64,000 nt of DNA from Paradesertivirga mongoliensis. GTDB lineage: Bacteria; Bacteroidota; Bacteroidia; Sphingobacteriales; Sphingobacteriaceae. The position numbers were made by a program, and so were the translations under genes. The stretch is taken from contig NZ_JAFMZO010000002.1 of assembly GCF_024436395.1 (NCBI RefSeq), forward strand, positions 1-64,000. The letters are read 5' to 3'. Each line of letters starts with the position of its first letter. The stretch's first letter is position 1. Below the pieces are notes generated by a model. That model was not told the origin of the DNA. It saw only the letters and a program-made list of their open reading frames with translations, and ran no database searches. Of this stretch, positions 34,803 through 42,797 are shown piece after piece.

Positions 34803-36698
34803 TCACATAAACTCCCAGGCACTTTTATATCCCCCGACACCTTCCGCATACCCAATAAAATCGGCATAAAAGGCACGGCGCGAAAGTGTTGCACTATCGC
34901 CAATAACCACCAGCTTCTTTCTGGCGCGGGTCATGGCAACATTCATCCTACGGATATCGGAAAGGAAGCCTATAGTTCCTTCAGGATTGCTGCGCGTCAT
35001 ACTTATATAGACAACATCACGCTCCTGGCCTTGAAAACTATCTATCGTGTTTACGGAGATATATTTTGAAAAGGGTTGAAGTGCCGGTTCCTGAAGCAAG
35101 AGATCTTTTAATACTCCCATCTGTTCTTTATAAGGCGATATTATAGCGATTGAAGGGCAATCCATCAGAGGTGTCAGATTCGTTATCAGCGTGGTTAAAT
35201 GCCTGATAAGGAAGGCAGCTTCATCGGCGTTAGTGGTACTTGTTCCTTCTGCTTTTTCGTCGAAGCCGCAACCAGCAGTATCGAGAAAAGTGAGCGGCTG
35301 CTCCCCTTCTGTCAAAACATGATTGGCCACGGAGTCATGGGCCTTTAATTGCTGACCATAAAATACCCTTGACGAATAGCCCATAATAGCTTTGTTCATC
35401 CGATACTGCTCGTTGAGCATTACTACAGATTCGGGATGCAGCCTGATACATTTTTCGAGCAACGTAATATTTAAGCCTTTACGGGCGGATTCATCCGACT
35501 TAATTGTAGGCGGAAGCTGAAAAGGGTCGCCGGCAAGAATTAGTTTTTGAGCTTTAAGAACCGGAATCCAGCAAGCCGGTTCGAGCGCCTGGCCTGCCTC
35601 GTCTATTACTACCGTGTGGTATTTGAGGCTTCTTACCGTATAATGGTTGGCCCCAACAAGAGTTGCTGTGATCACCTGTGCTTTGGCCACCAGATCGTCT
35701 TGTATAAACTGTTCGGTATTGCCCACTTCTTTCATAATCTTGTGGGCCTCGTCAAATAAAGCCTTACGCTGCTCTCTTTCTGCGCGACCAAAATTGCGTT
35801 TGTATTTATGAGCCATGTTTTTGAAGTCGCTGGCCTGCTTTTTCAGCACCCGGACCTGCTTCATGCTACTGTGCTCGTTCATTTTGCTATCAAGTGTAAG
35901 TGAAAGCAGCTTCTCTGATACCCGCGCGGGATTTCCTACCCGCAGCACGTTAAGCCCTTCGTCTGCCAGCTTTTCACTAAGCAAATCAACGGCTGTATTG
36001 CTGGGCGCTACCACTAATATCTGCTTCCCGTCTTGTTTAATCAATGCTTTTACGGCCTGAACCAGAGTGGTTGTTTTACCGGTACCCGGCGGGCCATGAA
36101 CGATGGCAAGTTCGCGGGCAGCAAGTATAGAATTGAGGCTTTGCTGCTGCGAAGCGTTGAGTTTAGGTACCTCGTAGCGCGGGATATCGCTTTTGAATGT
36201 GGGTTTCCCTTCGCCGTTTAGAATCTGCGCCAACCCACCTTCCTTTGGATTTTCTGTCCGCTTTGCAGCCTCTTTAAGTGCTGCCAGCATTTCGTCGTAA
36301 CTGTTATTATCAAACAAAAGCTCTATACCAAGTTTCCCCTCGCTGGCCCAATCGGGAAGTTCTTCTGTGCGCAGGGTAATTTTAAGGCGGTTGCCTGCCT
36401 GAAAAGTTATCGTACCTTCTGCCCTGTCTTGCGCAGGATTATGGTTTGAAAAAAGCACGGCCGAAGCGCCAAAGCGAAGCTGGTGCGAAATGTCGTGATG
36501 GGTAGTTCGCTCTGCTTCGAGACTAAGGTAATCGCCGCGGGCAGGTTCGGTGCCCCGGATAGCAATCGGATACCAGGTCAAACCTGCAGCCCGCCGGTCG
36601 GCAACACTTGCTGATTGTGTGAGTTTAAGATATGATTCAAGATCAGCGCTGCGCTCGATTTGAAGCAGCTGAATGAGATTGGCGAAGTATGGGTGCAA
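34803..36698 (-). CDS. SF1 DNA/RNA helicase (IGHMBP2/SMUBP-2 type)
   Basis: A 631-residue AAA-type superfamily 1 helicase. Visible motifs in order: GPPGTGKTTT (Walker A), VIDEAGQALEP (Walker B), AGDPFQLPPT (motif III), LNEQYRMN (motif IV), VNTIDSFQGQERDVV (motif V) and NVAMTRARKKLVVIGD (motif VI). The N-terminal 180 residues form the 1B/stalk-like region of the TIGR00376 group. It should unwind or translocate on nucleic acid in the cytoplasm. No in-frame ATG is available near the start, so TTG at 36698 is the likely initiator. Confidence 0.93.
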   Translation of the reverse strand: MHPYFANLIQLLQIERSADLESYLKLTQSASVADRRAAGLTWYPIAIRGTEPARGDYLSLEAERTTHHDISHQLRFGASAVLFSNHNPAQDRAEGTITFQAGNRLKITLRTEELPDWASEGKLGIELLFDNNSYDEMLAALKEAAKRTENPKEGGLAQILNGEGKPTFKSDIPRYEVPKLNASQQQSLNSILAARELAIVHGPPGTGKTTTLVQAVKALIKQDGKQILVVAPSNTAVDLLSEKLADEGLNVLRVGNPARVSEKLLSLTLDSKMNEHSSMKQVRVLKKQASDFKNMAHKYKRNFGRAEREQRKALFDEAHKIMKEVGNTEQFIQDDLVAKAQVITATLVGANHYTVRSLKYHTVVIDEAGQALEPACWIPVLKAQKLILAGDPFQLPPTIKSDESARKGLNITLLEKCIRLHPESVVMLNEQYRMNKAIMGYSSRVFYGQQLKAHDSVANHVLTEGEQPLTFLDTAGCGFDEKAEGTSTTNADEAAFLIRHLTTLITNLTPLMDCPSIAIISPYKEQMGVLKDLLLQEPALQPFSKYISVNTIDSFQGQERDVVYISMTRSNPEGTIGFLSDIRRMNVAMTRARKKLVVIGDSATLSRRAFYADFIGYAEGVGGYKSAWEFM

Positions 36699-36889
36699 GT
36701 GGTGTTATTTTTTGGGTGCAAAGGTATGGCTGTAAGCGCAAAATAACTATTGTTAAGTGGCTTATTATAAGTTTAGCTTCCCGCCGGTTCATCGGAAGTT
36801 GTAACCGAAGAGCGGCAATCAGATATAAATTAGCTTATACTGTCCGGATTCAGTTTATTTGTAAGGTCTGTATCTTCAAAACTCTGTTT

Positions 36890-37690
36890 ATGAATCAGAA
36901 AACATCAAGAAGAACTTTTTTGCGCTCGTCGGCCTTTGTTGGTTTAGCAGCGGCATTGCCTGTCGAAAAAAGCTGGGCAGATAATTTAACTCAGGAATCG
37001 CCGGAATTGCTTCCTGCCGACAAGGAACTTGTGATTTTGTTCCAGGGTGATTCGATTACTGATGGCAACCGGGGAAGAAATAAAGATCCGAATCATATCA
37101 TGGGACATGGATATGCTTTTTCGGTAGCGAGCCGGGTTGGAGCAGACTTCCCCGAATCAAAAATTACCTTTTATAACCGCGGAATCAGTGGAAATCGGGT
37201 GGCGGATCTTAAAAACAGGTGGCAAACAGATACGCTCGATCTTAAGCCGGATGTGCTCAGCGTTTTAGTAGGGATAAATGATGCTGCTGTTCTGATTAAC
37301 AAAAAAGCATCTGAAGAAGACGCCTATGACGTCTTCGAAAATACCTACCGCGATATATTAACACAAAGCAGACAACAGAATCCGAACACCCTGTTTGTTT
37401 TGTGCCTTCCCTTCGTGTACCCGGTATCGAAAGTAAAAGATAAATGGGAACAATATAAGAATGCTGTCGCAAGCTACACCGAACGGATATATAAATTGGC
37501 TAAAGAATTTAATGCGGTAATAGTAGATTTTCCAGCGGTGTTTGATAAAGCTCAGAAAAAAGCCTCTATTGAATACTGGATGTGGGATGGTATTCATCCA
37601 ACAGTGCCGGGACATGAGCTAATGGCCAGGGAGTGGATAAAACAAGTAAGTTCGAAGCTTAAGTTTTTGAAGAGGTACGGGTATAGGTAA
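36890..37690 (+). CDS. Exported SGNH/GDSL hydrolase
   Basis: A 266-residue SGNH hydrolase with a Tat-like signal (SRRTFLRSSAFVGLAAALP). The four blocks are visible: GDSITDGN (nucleophile Ser55), the GISGNRV glycine block, GINDA (Asn) and DGIHPT (Asp/His). It deacylates an ester, perhaps on acetylated plant polysaccharide. I start at the ATG at 36890 because the signal peptide begins there; the frame is open further upstream but that part overlaps the divergent helicase start. Confidence 0.92.
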   Translation: MNQKTSRRTFLRSSAFVGLAAALPVEKSWADNLTQESPELLPADKELVILFQGDSITDGNRGRNKDPNHIMGHGYAFSVASRVGADFPESKITFYNRGISGNRVADLKNRWQTDTLDLKPDVLSVLVGINDAAVLINKKASEEDAYDVFENTYRDILTQSRQQNPNTLFVLCLPFVYPVSKVKDKWEQYKNAVASYTERIYKLAKEFNAVIVDFPAVFDKAQKKASIEYWMWDGIHPTVPGHELMAREWIKQVSSKLKFLKRYGYR

Positions 37691-37965
37691 GTTATTTGTC
37701 TTTAACGGCAAAAAAGTCAAAGCAATTTTAGGAGGGGTCACTTATGTACCCACTTTGAGGAACCAGACTACAAAAAATTAGTGGGACATAAATAAAAGGC
37801 TACACATAACATCACCTTTGCAAAAATGGCGGGTACATTTATCTCGAGCTTTTTCTACATTTAACTAAGTTTTGGACCGGGTGACATTGAATTGCTTTCT
37901 ATCCGCCATCTTCGCAAAGCCCTAACCGTTAGCAGCAAGCAAAACAAACACAGTTAAATTAGACA
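37691..37965. repeat. Intergenic region with a long inverted repeat
   Basis: CTTTGC-AAAA-ATGGCGG (37816-37832) is mirrored by CCGCCAT-CTTC-GCAAAG (37903-37919), each arm with the same matching blocks and a non-matching 4-nt bulge, about 70 nt apart. It ends close to the start of an AT-rich gene block. It might be the edge of a small mobile or repeat element. No gene is seen here. Confidence 0.45.
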
Positions 37966-38433
37966 ATGACTCTTTTAAAGGATTTTAAACATATCATTTT
38001 ATACGGGCTGATTTTAGCGATTTTGGTTTTTGCTCTAAAATGGCTACAATGGAAATTTCTAATCGTAGACAACTCTATTGATATTTACATTGGACTAATT
38101 GCTGTCTTTTTTACCATTTTAGGAGTTTGGGTAGCTACGCAACTTGTGAAACCGAAAGTGCATAAAGTAATTATAGAGAAAGAGGTGTTCATACCACTGC
38201 CAGATGATTTTACAATTAATGAGGTGGGACTAAAAAAATTGAATTTAAGTAGCCGAGAATACGAAGTATTACAACTCATTTCAAAAGGCTACAGTAACGC
38301 AGACATTTCAAAAAACTTATTTCTCTCTGTTAGTACAGTCAAGACCCACGTATCTAATCTTTTTACAAAAATGGATGTACAAAGCAGAACCCAGGCAATA
38401 GAAAAGTCCAAACGATTGAAAATCATACCGTAA
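37966..38433 (+). CDS. Membrane-anchored LuxR-type regulator
   Basis: A 155-residue protein with two N-terminal membrane segments (residues about 9-28 and 38-60) and a C-terminal LuxR HTH (LSSREYEVLQLISKGYSNAD, then STVKTHVSNLFTKMDV). No receiver or PAS domain is present; DNA binding from the membrane must be controlled through the short anchor or by a partner. LuxR plus DUF4199 pairs are common in Bacteroidota. The gene and its followers look more AT-rich than the flanks. Confidence 0.88.
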   Translation: MTLLKDFKHIILYGLILAILVFALKWLQWKFLIVDNSIDIYIGLIAVFFTILGVWVATQLVKPKVHKVIIEKEVFIPLPDDFTINEVGLKKLNLSSREYEVLQLISKGYSNADISKNLFLSVSTVKTHVSNLFTKMDVQSRTQAIEKSKRLKIIP

Positions 38434-38438
38434 TGCGC

Positions 38439-38492
38439 TCATACTTTCGTATGAAAAACTATCACCAAAGCCATTTTGGTACTAAAGTATGA
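38439..38492 (+). promoter_or_regulatory. Nested inverted repeat between LuxR and DUF4199 genes
   Basis: Outer arms TCATACTTTCGTA (38439-38451) and TACTAAAGTATGA (38480-38492) match at 12 of 13 positions; an inner dyad ACCAAA-GCCAT-TTTGGT spans 38464-38480. The structure could be an operator for the upstream LuxR protein. It lacks a T tract, so an intrinsic terminator is less likely. Confidence 0.45.
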
Positions 38493-38547
38493 CGCTGACT
38501 TCAACTTCTAATTTTAGTTTTGGAGTCTAATTAAAATAGGAAGATCG

Positions 38548-39051
38548 ATGAAAAAAGCAGTTTTAATCTTTGGGTTGGTTATCGGGTTCATATTATCTGT
38601 AAATATGATTCTGATGGTAAATCTAATGTACAGCAATCCCGAAATGAAGGGTAATGATGTTGTAGGGTATGCGACAATGGTTGTCCTATTTTCGCTCATT
38701 TTCTTTGGTGTTCGGAGTTATAGAAACAAACATCTTGACGGATTTATTCCCTTTGGAAAGGCATTCAAAATAGGTTTTTGGATTGCATTAATTGGTTCTA
38801 CAATGTATGTAGTTGTTTGGCTCTTTTACTATTATTTATTTGTTCCAGACTTTATAGATATATACACTTCTCACGTATTAAACAATTGCACAACCGCCTC
38901 TGACCTATCAGCCAAAACTGCTGAAATGGCAAATTTTAAGGAGATGTACAAGAATCCCTTGTTTGTCATTCTAATAACCTTTGCAGAAGTATTACCCGTT
39001 GGATTGGTTGTTGCCTTTGTAAGTGCTCTAATACTCAAAAAGAAGCAATAA
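38548..39051 (+). CDS. DUF4199 membrane protein
   Basis: A 167-residue protein with four predicted membrane segments, typical of DUF4199: MVVLFSLIFFGVRSYRNKHL then FGKAFKIGFWIALIGSTMYV, with a periplasmic loop before the last helix. Function unknown. It is probably under control of the LuxR protein encoded 114 nt upstream and is followed 16 nt later by a VOC gene. Confidence 0.87.
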   Translation: MKKAVLIFGLVIGFILSVNMILMVNLMYSNPEMKGNDVVGYATMVVLFSLIFFGVRSYRNKHLDGFIPFGKAFKIGFWIALIGSTMYVVVWLFYYYLFVPDFIDIYTSHVLNNCTTASDLSAKTAEMANFKEMYKNPLFVILITFAEVLPVGLVVAFVSALILKKKQ

Positions 39052-39067
39052 TCTAAATAAGTACGAT

Positions 39068-39466
39068 ATGAAACTTCAAATCACATCATTTCTCACATTT
39101 CAAGAAAACAATGCTGAAGAAGCTATGAATTTTTACGTGGATTTATTTGACAGTTCAAAAGTTATTGACATCCATCGTTATGGTAAAGAAGGTCCAGGAA
39201 AAGAAGGGTCTGTCATGAAAGCCGAATTTGAACTGAACGGAAAGCAATTTATTTGCAGCGATAGTTTTATTAAACACAAATGGACTTTCACTCCTGCTAT
39301 TTCAAATTGGGTGGAATGTAAAAATGAAAAAGAACTTGAAACACTTTATTCAAAACTGTCTGAAAACGGATTTGTAATGATGCCATTGGATAACTATGGG
39401 TTTAGTCGAAAATTTACATGGGTTGCAGACAAATTTGGTATCTCATGGCAATTGAATTTACAGTGA
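39068..39466 (+). CDS. VOC-superfamily protein (PhnB/3-demethylubiquinone-like)
   Basis: A 132-residue VOC protein of the group misnamed 3-demethylubiquinone-9 3-methyltransferase: ITSFLTFQENNAEEAMNFYV, FELNGKQFICSDS, and the closing WVADKFGISWQLN. These are single-domain betaalphabetabetabeta dimers; real substrates are unknown. It ends the AT-rich LuxR-DUF4199-VOC set. Confidence 0.9.
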   Translation: MKLQITSFLTFQENNAEEAMNFYVDLFDSSKVIDIHRYGKEGPGKEGSVMKAEFELNGKQFICSDSFIKHKWTFTPAISNWVECKNEKELETLYSKLSENGFVMMPLDNYGFSRKFTWVADKFGISWQLNLQ

Positions 39467-39473
39467 TAACGAC

Positions 39474-39692
39474 AAAAATTTACAAGATGTCGTTTGCAAG
39501 CGTCTATCAAGATACCTTCAAAAAGCAGAAAAGAGAGGTCTCACGAAAATAGAGGTAGATGAAATCATATTTTGGCTAACTGGATATAACAAGAAAACAT
39601 TGCAACATCAAATTGACAGGGAAACCGATTTTGAAACTTTTTTGTGGAAGCACCGCAGATCAATCCAAATGCCCGGATATGGGGGCTGTGAT
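39474..39692 (+). pseudogene. Decayed DUF2200 gene with two frameshifts
   Basis: Reading across frames recovers the N-terminal two thirds of a DUF2200 protein: KIYKMSFASVYQD, then KAEKRGLTKIEVDEIIFWLT, then TDFETFF and VEAPQINPNA. The first shift lies in the A5 run near 39520; staying in the first frame gives a TAG within about ten codons. The second lies in the T6 run near 39647, where one T is missing. The C-terminal third is absent. A functional copy would be about 120 residues. Both lesions are at homopolymers, so sequencing error must be excluded, but the lost C-terminus argues for true decay. Confidence 0.75.
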
Positions 39693-39958
39693 TGGTTCGT
39701 GGGGACACGAATCAAGGCAGAGTGCTGTCTATTAAACAAAGTCAAACATATGCCGATAGATTAGTACAATCGCAACCTCCCCCACAAAACACCTGCCTAC
39801 CCCCTTAAACCTGATAGAAGCGAATAGCCCGCAACGAAGCCAAGTCGGTGCGCAGTGTGAGGACTAGTAGCGCATAGCAGGGCTCCCCTCTTTCATAGCA
39901 GCACCCCAGCACCTTTCAAAATCCCTGCTCAAAATCCTATCCAAGAAGGTCTTCATCT
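39693..39958. other. Intergenic region, no gene seen
   Basis: The sequence after the DUF2200 remnant has no start-to-stop frame that I recognise. From about 39770 the composition shifts to C-rich on the plus strand, with runs such as CCTCCCCCAC and CTACCCCC, marking the end of the AT-rich block. Confidence 0.35.
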
Positions 39959-40543
39959 CTAAACGCCGATCGGCTGCTTCACATAGCCACGCTTAACCAC
40001 TCCACAAGTAAATTCTTCGGACTGAATAATCTTTGAGCCTGCCAGCGACTGGATGAGTTGAGGCAGAGCTTTACCGTGTTTTATGGTAATGGGGTGCAGC
40101 CATAAATAGTATTCGTCTATTAAATTATGTTGGATGAGATAAGCGGCTAGCTGACAGCTCCCCAATACGATGATGTTCTTACCCGGCTTTTCTTTTAATT
40201 TTTTGAGCTGGCGTAAAATGTTCTGCTGCAGCAAAAGCGAATTAGTCCAGGGGGTTTGGGCTAATGTTTTAGAAACCACGATTTTAGTATAGCGGTTCAT
40301 CATCTCTGCCAGGGCCAGATCGGCTTTTGCAATGCTTAGATCGTTTCGTTTGATTATCCAGTATCCGGCAAAGGCATTATAGGTGTTTCGGCCAAGCAGA
40401 AGGGTGTCGCAGGTATGGAGCAGTTTTCCCAGGGCTTCGCACATTTCGTCGTTCCAGTAAGGGAGATGCCAGTCCAGACTACCGTCGGGACCGGCAATGA
40501 AATCGTCGTTAGTGATATTTATGGATAGAATGATTTTTCTCAT
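39959..40543 (-). CDS. DHFR/RibD-C-like reductase domain protein
   Basis: A 194-residue protein of the dihydrofolate-reductase-like fold, RibD C-terminal group: SINITNDDFIAGPDGSLDWH at the N-terminus, CDTLLLGRNTYNAF for the NADPH helix, and NIIVLGSCQLAAYLIQHNLI. In Bacteroidota these stand-alone proteins are common; they are annotated as dihydrofolate reductase family but rarely reduce folate. The physiological substrate is unknown. Confidence 0.9.
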   Translation of the reverse strand: MRKIILSINITNDDFIAGPDGSLDWHLPYWNDEMCEALGKLLHTCDTLLLGRNTYNAFAGYWIIKRNDLSIAKADLALAEMMNRYTKIVVSKTLAQTPWTNSLLLQQNILRQLKKLKEKPGKNIIVLGSCQLAAYLIQHNLIDEYYLWLHPITIKHGKALPQLIQSLAGSKIIQSEEFTCGVVKRGYVKQPIGV

Positions 40544-40881
40544 TTCTACTGGGTGTTTAGGGAACAGTGGCTTCTACTCAAACAAACACTGGACTTTGCT
40601 TAGTAAAGCTGATGGTTGCTACGTGTCATATCTGGCAGACAGAGATATCTCTCCGGAATGCAGGAGAACTGGAAACTCGAGAGATTTCTTCTATCGTAAC
40701 AAAGCGCTTTAGCATGAATTTCTGTTAATCATACCCCGGCCGCCATTCACGACTAGCGCTCGGTTCCGAAGATCTGGCGCTTATGTGGTGATTTAGGGCA
40801 GTTTCCATAATCGATTGGTGTTAATGTGTTTATGTTCCCGGGCAGGGCGCAGGCTCCTGCTCCGGGGATGGGGAAGTCCAA
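40544..40881. other. Intergenic region, no gene seen
   Basis: These 338 nt have no credible coding frame. They include the palindrome AGAGATATCTCT at 40641-40652 and a G/C-rich stretch near 40840-40870. The part just before 40544 side probably carries the promoter of the DHFR-like gene; the rest is unassigned. Confidence 0.35.
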
Positions 40882-41295
40882 TTAAGGGTTTTGCGGAATT
40901 GCGCTGGTATCCATATAGGCTACTTCCCAGAGATGTCCGTCGAGGTCTTCGAAACCATGAGAATACATCCAGCCATGATCTTGCTTTGCCATTGGTGCGG
41001 CGCCTCCTGCTTCAACTGCTAAGCGAACCAACTGGTCAACTTCTTCTTTGCTCTCGGCAGAAAGACAGATGAGTACTTCGGTATTTTTCTTTGCATCGCT
41101 GATTTCTTTGCCGGGTAAAAATGTTTTGAAGAACGGCTCGACCAGGAGCATCACGTAGATATCGTCGGAAATGACCATACTTGTTGCATTCTCGTCGGTG
41201 AATTGCGCGTTAAAGCTGAAGCCTAACTTGGTGAAGAATTCTACCGACCTGTTTAAGTCTTTAACCGGAAGGTTTACAAAAATTTTATTTGCCAT
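40882..41295 (-). CDS. VOC-superfamily glyoxalase/bleomycin-resistance-like protein
   Basis: A 137-residue VOC protein: IFVNLPVKDLNRSVEFFTKL at the N-terminus and GFEDLDGHLWEVAYMD at the C-terminus, where the Glu of HLWEVAY is a typical metal ligand. Members of this subgroup (YaeR/PhnB-like lactoylglutathione-lyase-related) have mostly unknown substrates. It is monocistronic. Confidence 0.9.
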   Translation of the reverse strand: MANKIFVNLPVKDLNRSVEFFTKLGFSFNAQFTDENATSMVISDDIYVMLLVEPFFKTFLPGKEISDAKKNTEVLICLSAESKEEVDQLVRLAVEAGGAAPMAKQDHGWMYSHGFEDLDGHLWEVAYMDTSAIPQNP

Positions 41296-41485
41296 GATTT
41301 TATTTTTAGGTTATTAAATCTTGTTCGTTGATCCAAAGGTAGGGCAGATTTCAGAACGGGGTGCTGTATAAAACTGACTTAAAAAGGGTGTGTTTGCGAC
41401 CTTCTTTGTCGGCCTTCTAACTCTTGAGGTGTAGGAATTAATTGTTAAATTTGGTTATCAGCAAAACTCGTTTGTCAATAAAACC

Positions 41486-42463
41486 ATGAAACAGATATCT
41501 ATTTTAGTACCTTTTGAAGCGGTTCCTTCTACCATTGTTGATCCCAGGTACATATTTACCACGGTAAACCAGTTCTTGATAAAGGCGGGAAAAGAGCCTG
41601 TATTTGACGTTCGGCTGGTAGGTTTAGCCAAGCAGGTGAGCCTTAACAATGGCGCTTTTGCAGTGAATTGCGATGTTTTAATGGCTGATGTTAAAAAAAC
41701 AGATTTGATCGTAATACCTGCCCTATCGGGAGATATGAAATCGGCCATTGAAATAAATGCTGCTTTTATTCCCTGGATTGTTAATCAACATAAAAAGGGA
41801 GCAGAAGTGGCATCTTTTTGCCTGGGCGCGTTTTTGCTGGCTTCTACCGGGCTGCTGAACGGAAAATCCTGTTCTACGCACTGGTTCTCGGCAAATGAAT
41901 TCCGGACGATGTTTCCGGAGGTAACGATGACCGAAGGCAGTATTATTACTGAAGTGGAGGGACTTTATTCAAGCGGCGGCGCCAGCTCATACATGAACTT
42001 GATGTTGCATCTGATCGAGAAATATGCCGGCCGGGAGTTATCAATTATGGCAGCAAAATTTTTTGCGATAGAGATTGACCGTAAAAGTCAGTCGCCTTTT
42101 GTGATGTTTAACGGACAGAAGAAACATGAAGATGAGCCGATAAAGCTGGCCCAGGAGTTTATTGAGCAACACTATACCGATAAATTGTCGGTAGATCTGC
42201 TGGCAGATAAATTTGCGATTGGCAGGCGGCATTTTGAGAGACGTTTTAAAAAAGCAACCAGTAATACGCCTGCAGAATATATTCAGCGCGTAAAGATTGA
42301 AGCAGGTAAAAAGTTGCTTGAAAACTCGTCTATGAATATAACCGAGGTGATGTATGAGGTAGGTTACACGGACACCAAAGCGTTCAGAACTGCTTTTAAG
42401 AAAATTACGGGCATGTCGCCGATAGAATACAAGCAGAAGTATAACAGGCAGGCTGCGGCGTAA
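41486..42463 (+). CDS. GlxA-type AraC regulator with DJ-1/PfpI domain
   Basis: A 325-residue regulator: N-terminal DJ-1/PfpI amidotransferase-like domain with the elbow cysteine Cys112 (SFCLGAFLLASTG), and a C-terminal AraC double HTH (VDLLADKFAIGRRHFERRFK, NITEVMYEVGYTDTKAFRTA). GlxA-type proteins usually activate catabolic genes after sensing a small nitrogenous ligand. No obvious target operon adjoins; the divergent neighbour on the minus strand is the VOC gene. Confidence 0.92.
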   Translation: MKQISILVPFEAVPSTIVDPRYIFTTVNQFLIKAGKEPVFDVRLVGLAKQVSLNNGAFAVNCDVLMADVKKTDLIVIPALSGDMKSAIEINAAFIPWIVNQHKKGAEVASFCLGAFLLASTGLLNGKSCSTHWFSANEFRTMFPEVTMTEGSIITEVEGLYSSGGASSYMNLMLHLIEKYAGRELSIMAAKFFAIEIDRKSQSPFVMFNGQKKHEDEPIKLAQEFIEQHYTDKLSVDLLADKFAIGRRHFERRFKKATSNTPAEYIQRVKIEAGKKLLENSSMNITEVMYEVGYTDTKAFRTAFKKITGMSPIEYKQKYNRQAAA

Positions 42464-42797
42464 TTAAGAAACCGCTGTTGGGGGATTTGCAATTCTGAAA
42501 GCCTATTGGAGTTTCTACTGACGAATTTACCTAATCTGCTTATAAATTTACTCCGACGGATTCCATTCCGGTTCAAATGCGTCATACCTTGAGCTAAGTA
42601 TCGCAGTAATCAAAATCTTCTCCTCCACATTAGCAAATGATTTGCAGAGCGAGATGATATCTAAAAAATTGAAAATTCTTAAAACAACACGGCCTCAACA
42701 CTATTGTAATTTTGTACCATTAAAACAAAATATGAGCAAACGATACTAATTCAAAACAAGTGCTTAACACTTAGATAAAATTAAAGGAGGTTTGTTT
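42464..42797 (+). promoter_or_regulatory. Promoter region and strong ribosome site of the glycan operon
   Basis: TAATTTTG at 42707-42714 is an exact -7 box. AAAGGAGG at 42783-42790 is a near-perfect Shine-Dalgarno, unusual because most Bacteroidota genes lack one, placed 7 nt before the ATG at 42798. The earlier 240 nt hold no recognised gene; a minus-strand frame of about 48 codons without an ATG is present and I do not trust it. Confidence 0.5.

Noticed and set aside
36689..36889. Longer N-terminus for the SGNH hydrolase
   Set aside because: The extension overlaps the divergent helicase start and would bury the Tat-like signal peptide at position 68.
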